Of a stretch of 64,000 nt of DNA, positions 62,447-64,000 are shown piece by piece; within the stretch, counting starts at the first letter, position 1, and each line of letters begins with the position of its first letter. Position numbers and translations under genes: made by a program. Under the pieces are notes generated by a model. It did no database searches and had not been told where the DNA came from. It was given only the letters and a program-made list of their open reading frames with translations. The DNA comes from a bacterium (GTDB taxonomy: Bacteria > Cyanobacteriota > Vampirovibrionia > Gastranaerophilales > Gastranaerophilaceae): positions 1 to 64,000 of the forward strand of contig JAFQNF010000040.1 of the NCBI GenBank assembly GCA_017396025.1, in the 5' to 3' direction.

Positions 62447-63171
62447 TATCTTAACCTCAAAAATGCTTCAATTTTTGCTTTTGTTGAATTTGTCACAGTA
62501 TCATCAATATCAATATAAAGTCCGTTATATTTATCCGCTAAATATTTCGCTAACTGAGCTTTAGAACAAAATGATTGAGAATAAAATACTGTTGGAACAT
62601 CTTTATCAATAAACATTTCAAGTTCTATATCAGCTGGCGTCATAGCCTCAACACACCTTGTCCACCCATATATGTGTGTTTCATCTGGAAACAACTCAAG
62701 TATTGATAAATCATTAGGTGGCACACCCCAAAAACCAAACTTTGCCTTACAAGGTGTTAAATCAAGCTTTTGAGGTTCATAAATATCTTTTGTAATTAAT
62801 TCAACTTTTTGTCTTAATGGTAAATTTGAAGTTGAAATTTTAACATCTCTTTTGTAGGTTGTTTCTTCAAAGATACAAGATTCAATTGGATAGTTCATAT
62901 CTTTTAAAATTTCATAGGCAAACCAACCACTATCACATTTATCTTTTCCAATAGGCGCTAAAATCGCTATAAGATTTTCTTTATAATGAAACGCACAGTT
63001 AATTATATTTTTAATAATCGAACAATACGATTCTGGCAACACATCTTGCTTTGCAAAACCATAATCGATATCAAAATCCACCCATTGTGCTTTAGGGTAC
63101 ATTTTCCTATATTTAGCTATTAGTTCAGGATGTGGGTAACCCCAAAATCCTATTATATTTTTTTCACTCAT
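62446..63171 (-). CDS. Partner of the BadF-like ATPase, unknown function
   Basis: 241 residues. Two similar halves begin IIGFWGYPHPELIAKYRKMYP and KFGFWGVPPNDLSILELFP, so the protein arose by internal duplication. Cysteines are scattered (SYCSIIKNIINCAFH, SCIFEE, PCKAKFG, SFCSKAQL). It is coupled to the ASKHA gene and may be its target or scaffold; this is inference. I start at the ATG at 63171: TATAAT lies exactly 6 nt before it and no Shine-Dalgarno exists. It is divergent from the Cof phosphatase gene. Confidence 0.65.
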   Translation of the reverse strand: MSEKNIIGFWGYPHPELIAKYRKMYPKAQWVDFDIDYGFAKQDVLPESYCSIIKNIINCAFHYKENLIAILAPIGKDKCDSGWFAYEILKDMNYPIESCIFEETTYKRDVKISTSNLPLRQKVELITKDIYEPQKLDLTPCKAKFGFWGVPPNDLSILELFPDETHIYGWTRCVEAMTPADIELEMFIDKDVPTVFYSQSFCSKAQLAKYLADKYNGLYIDIDDTVTNSTKAKIEAFLRLR

Positions 63172-63177
63172 AAATAA

Positions 63178-63183
63178 ATTATA
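63178..63183 (-). promoter_or_regulatory. TATAAT 6 nt before the ATG at 63171
   Basis: A perfect -10 box on the minus strand, spaced by TTATTT from the ATG. One of two back-to-back cases in a 56-bp divergent gap. Confidence 0.55.
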
Positions 63184-63215
63184 ATATAAATGATGTTTTT
63201 TATTCATAAACCTTG

Positions 63216-63221
63216 TATAAT
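63216..63221 (+). promoter_or_regulatory. TATAAT 6 nt before the ATG at 63228
   Basis: A perfect -10 box spaced by TTCTTT from the ATG of the phosphatase gene; no Shine-Dalgarno. Confidence 0.55.
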
Positions 63222-63227
63222 TTCTTT

Positions 63228-64000
63228 ATGATTAAATTAGTTGTTACAGATATTGATGGCACAATTTATTGTCCAGAAAATGGTATAAGTGAAAGCGTAA
63301 AAGAGTGTATGCGCAATCTTATGGAAAAAGGAATTCACGTTGCAATTGCAACAGGAAGAACTTTCGGTAGCGCAAAATCTGTGGCAGACGAAATCGGCAT
63401 TAAATGCCCACTTATTTGTTATCAAGGTGGACTTGTAAATACTTACGAAGGCAAAACACTTGATGCCAAATATTTAAATCCCAAAATAGCAAAAGAGATT
63501 ATAAAAGATTGCAAAAAAAGAAATATCCATCTGAATGTATATGTTGAAGATAAACTTTATGTTGAAAATGACGACCAATACATAAAAGATTATATTGGAG
63601 ACAAGGGAATTGATTATTTTCTTGTAAAATCATTTGATGAACTTGATTTTAGCAAGTTAAACAAATTGTTAGCAATTGATTATGACCCTGAATTTATAAA
63701 TAATTTAATTAAAGAATATCAAGAAAAATATCCAGAAATATATGTGGTTCGTTCATACAAATATTTTTGCGAAATAGCAAATAAAGAAGCAACTAAAGGG
63801 AATGCCATAAAAATTCTTGCTGAAGAATATGGAATAACTATCGATGAAGTTATGGCAATTGGTGATCAAAACAATGATATAGAAATGGTAGAAACAGCTG
63901 GTGTTGGTGTTGCAATGGGCAATGGGACAGATGAAATTAAAGCTTGCGCAAACTATGTTACAGACACAGTTCAAAACAATGGCTTTGTAAAAGCTGTTAA
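63228..64000 (+). CDS. Cof-type HAD phosphatase, 3' end beyond the window
   Basis: 257 complete codons are visible and the frame is still open at base 64000. VVTDIDGTIY (motif I DxDGT), IATGRTFG, and GDQNNDIEMVETAGVGVAMGNG (motif IV and the Cof signature) identify a Cof/YbiV-type sugar phosphatase. The cap domain lies between residues ~80 and ~185. The ATG at 63228 is set by a TATAAT 6 nt upstream and by the family's usual start (MIKLVVTDIDGT). Confidence 0.9.
   Translation, partial: MIKLVVTDIDGTIYCPENGISESVKECMRNLMEKGIHVAIATGRTFGSAKSVADEIGIKCPLICYQGGLVNTYEGKTLDAKYLNPKIAKEIIKDCKKRNIHLNVYVEDKLYVENDDQYIKDYIGDKGIDYFLVKSFDELDFSKLNKLLAIDYDPEFINNLIKEYQEKYPEIYVVRSYKYFCEIANKEATKGNAIKILAEEYGITIDEVMAIGDQNNDIEMVETAGVGVAMGNGTDEIKACANYVTDTVQNNGFVKAV

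Overview
The window is a low-GC, gene-dense bacterial chromosome segment, incomplete at both edges. The likely source is a fermentative, anaerobic relative of Cyanobacteria of the Gastranaerophilales/Melainabacteria type. This is inferred from the combination of a short four-domain ribosomal protein S1, an intact minC-minD-minE cluster, a DUF3326 protein (a family best known from Cyanobacteria), a prepilin-like protein, a group 2 sigma factor, a pyruvate formate-lyase operon and large RTX/EF-hand proteins. No 16S gene is present, so the placement remains an inference.

Layout. 1-7.5 kb: the end of a GGGtGRT-family gene, an autoinhibited Fic protein, a 1375-residue RTX protein, a Lys/His-rich secreted protein, and about 700 bp of non-coding repeats (98-bp tandem units plus a dispersed palindromic family that also occurs near 0.5 kb). 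7.5-19.7 kb: a Nudix hydrolase, ileS, a UPF0173-DUF3326-prepilin operon, a BlaI-type repressor with a small partner, a double-length SF1 helicase and a methyltransferase. 19.7-26.3 kb: a sigma factor, S1, a P-loop kinase, a secreted protein, a uridine-kinase-like protein, nadD, yqeK and a HAD phosphatase. 26.3-35.2 kb: TspO, the pyruvate formate-lyase cluster and a giant HD-domain protein. 35.2-43.4 kb: a two-subunit CoA transferase, era, a CDF-CBS-CorC fusion, an EF-hand membrane protein and alaS. 43.5-48.5 kb: a ribbon-helix-helix protein, a secreted HExxH protein, minCDE and a large protein of unknown function.

48.65-53.7 kb is an accessory island. It begins at the initiator tRNA gene, whose 3' end recurs exactly at 53338-53349 and in decayed form near 53442. 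It carries a KAP-family membrane NTPase (the family of the phage-exclusion protein PifA), a DUF4143 ATPase, a small winged-helix protein, and six copies of a 22-bp repeat spaced exactly 33 bp apart within each of two arrays. No integrase was found. 53.7-64 kb: a single-domain LuxR regulator, an oversized phosphohexomutase, a PC4-like protein, two tandem SGNH hydrolases, priA, an EF-hand protein, a BadF-like ATPase with a partner, and a Cof-type phosphatase cut by the window edge.

Main observations. (1) Pyruvate formate-lyase is split: the large chain holds the catalytic Cys-Cys pair, a separate 79-residue protein holds the radical glycine, and the activating enzyme follows. A 124-bp insertion with 14-bp direct repeats later altered the tail of the large chain. 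(2) Seven genes have a -10-like hexamer exactly 6 nt before the ATG with no Shine-Dalgarno sequence, the arrangement expected of leaderless mRNAs. (3) The tRNA-fMet island with its regular repeat array and KAP NTPase is the best candidate for an undescribed system. (4) A cation-diffusion-facilitator domain is fused to a CorC-type CBS module.
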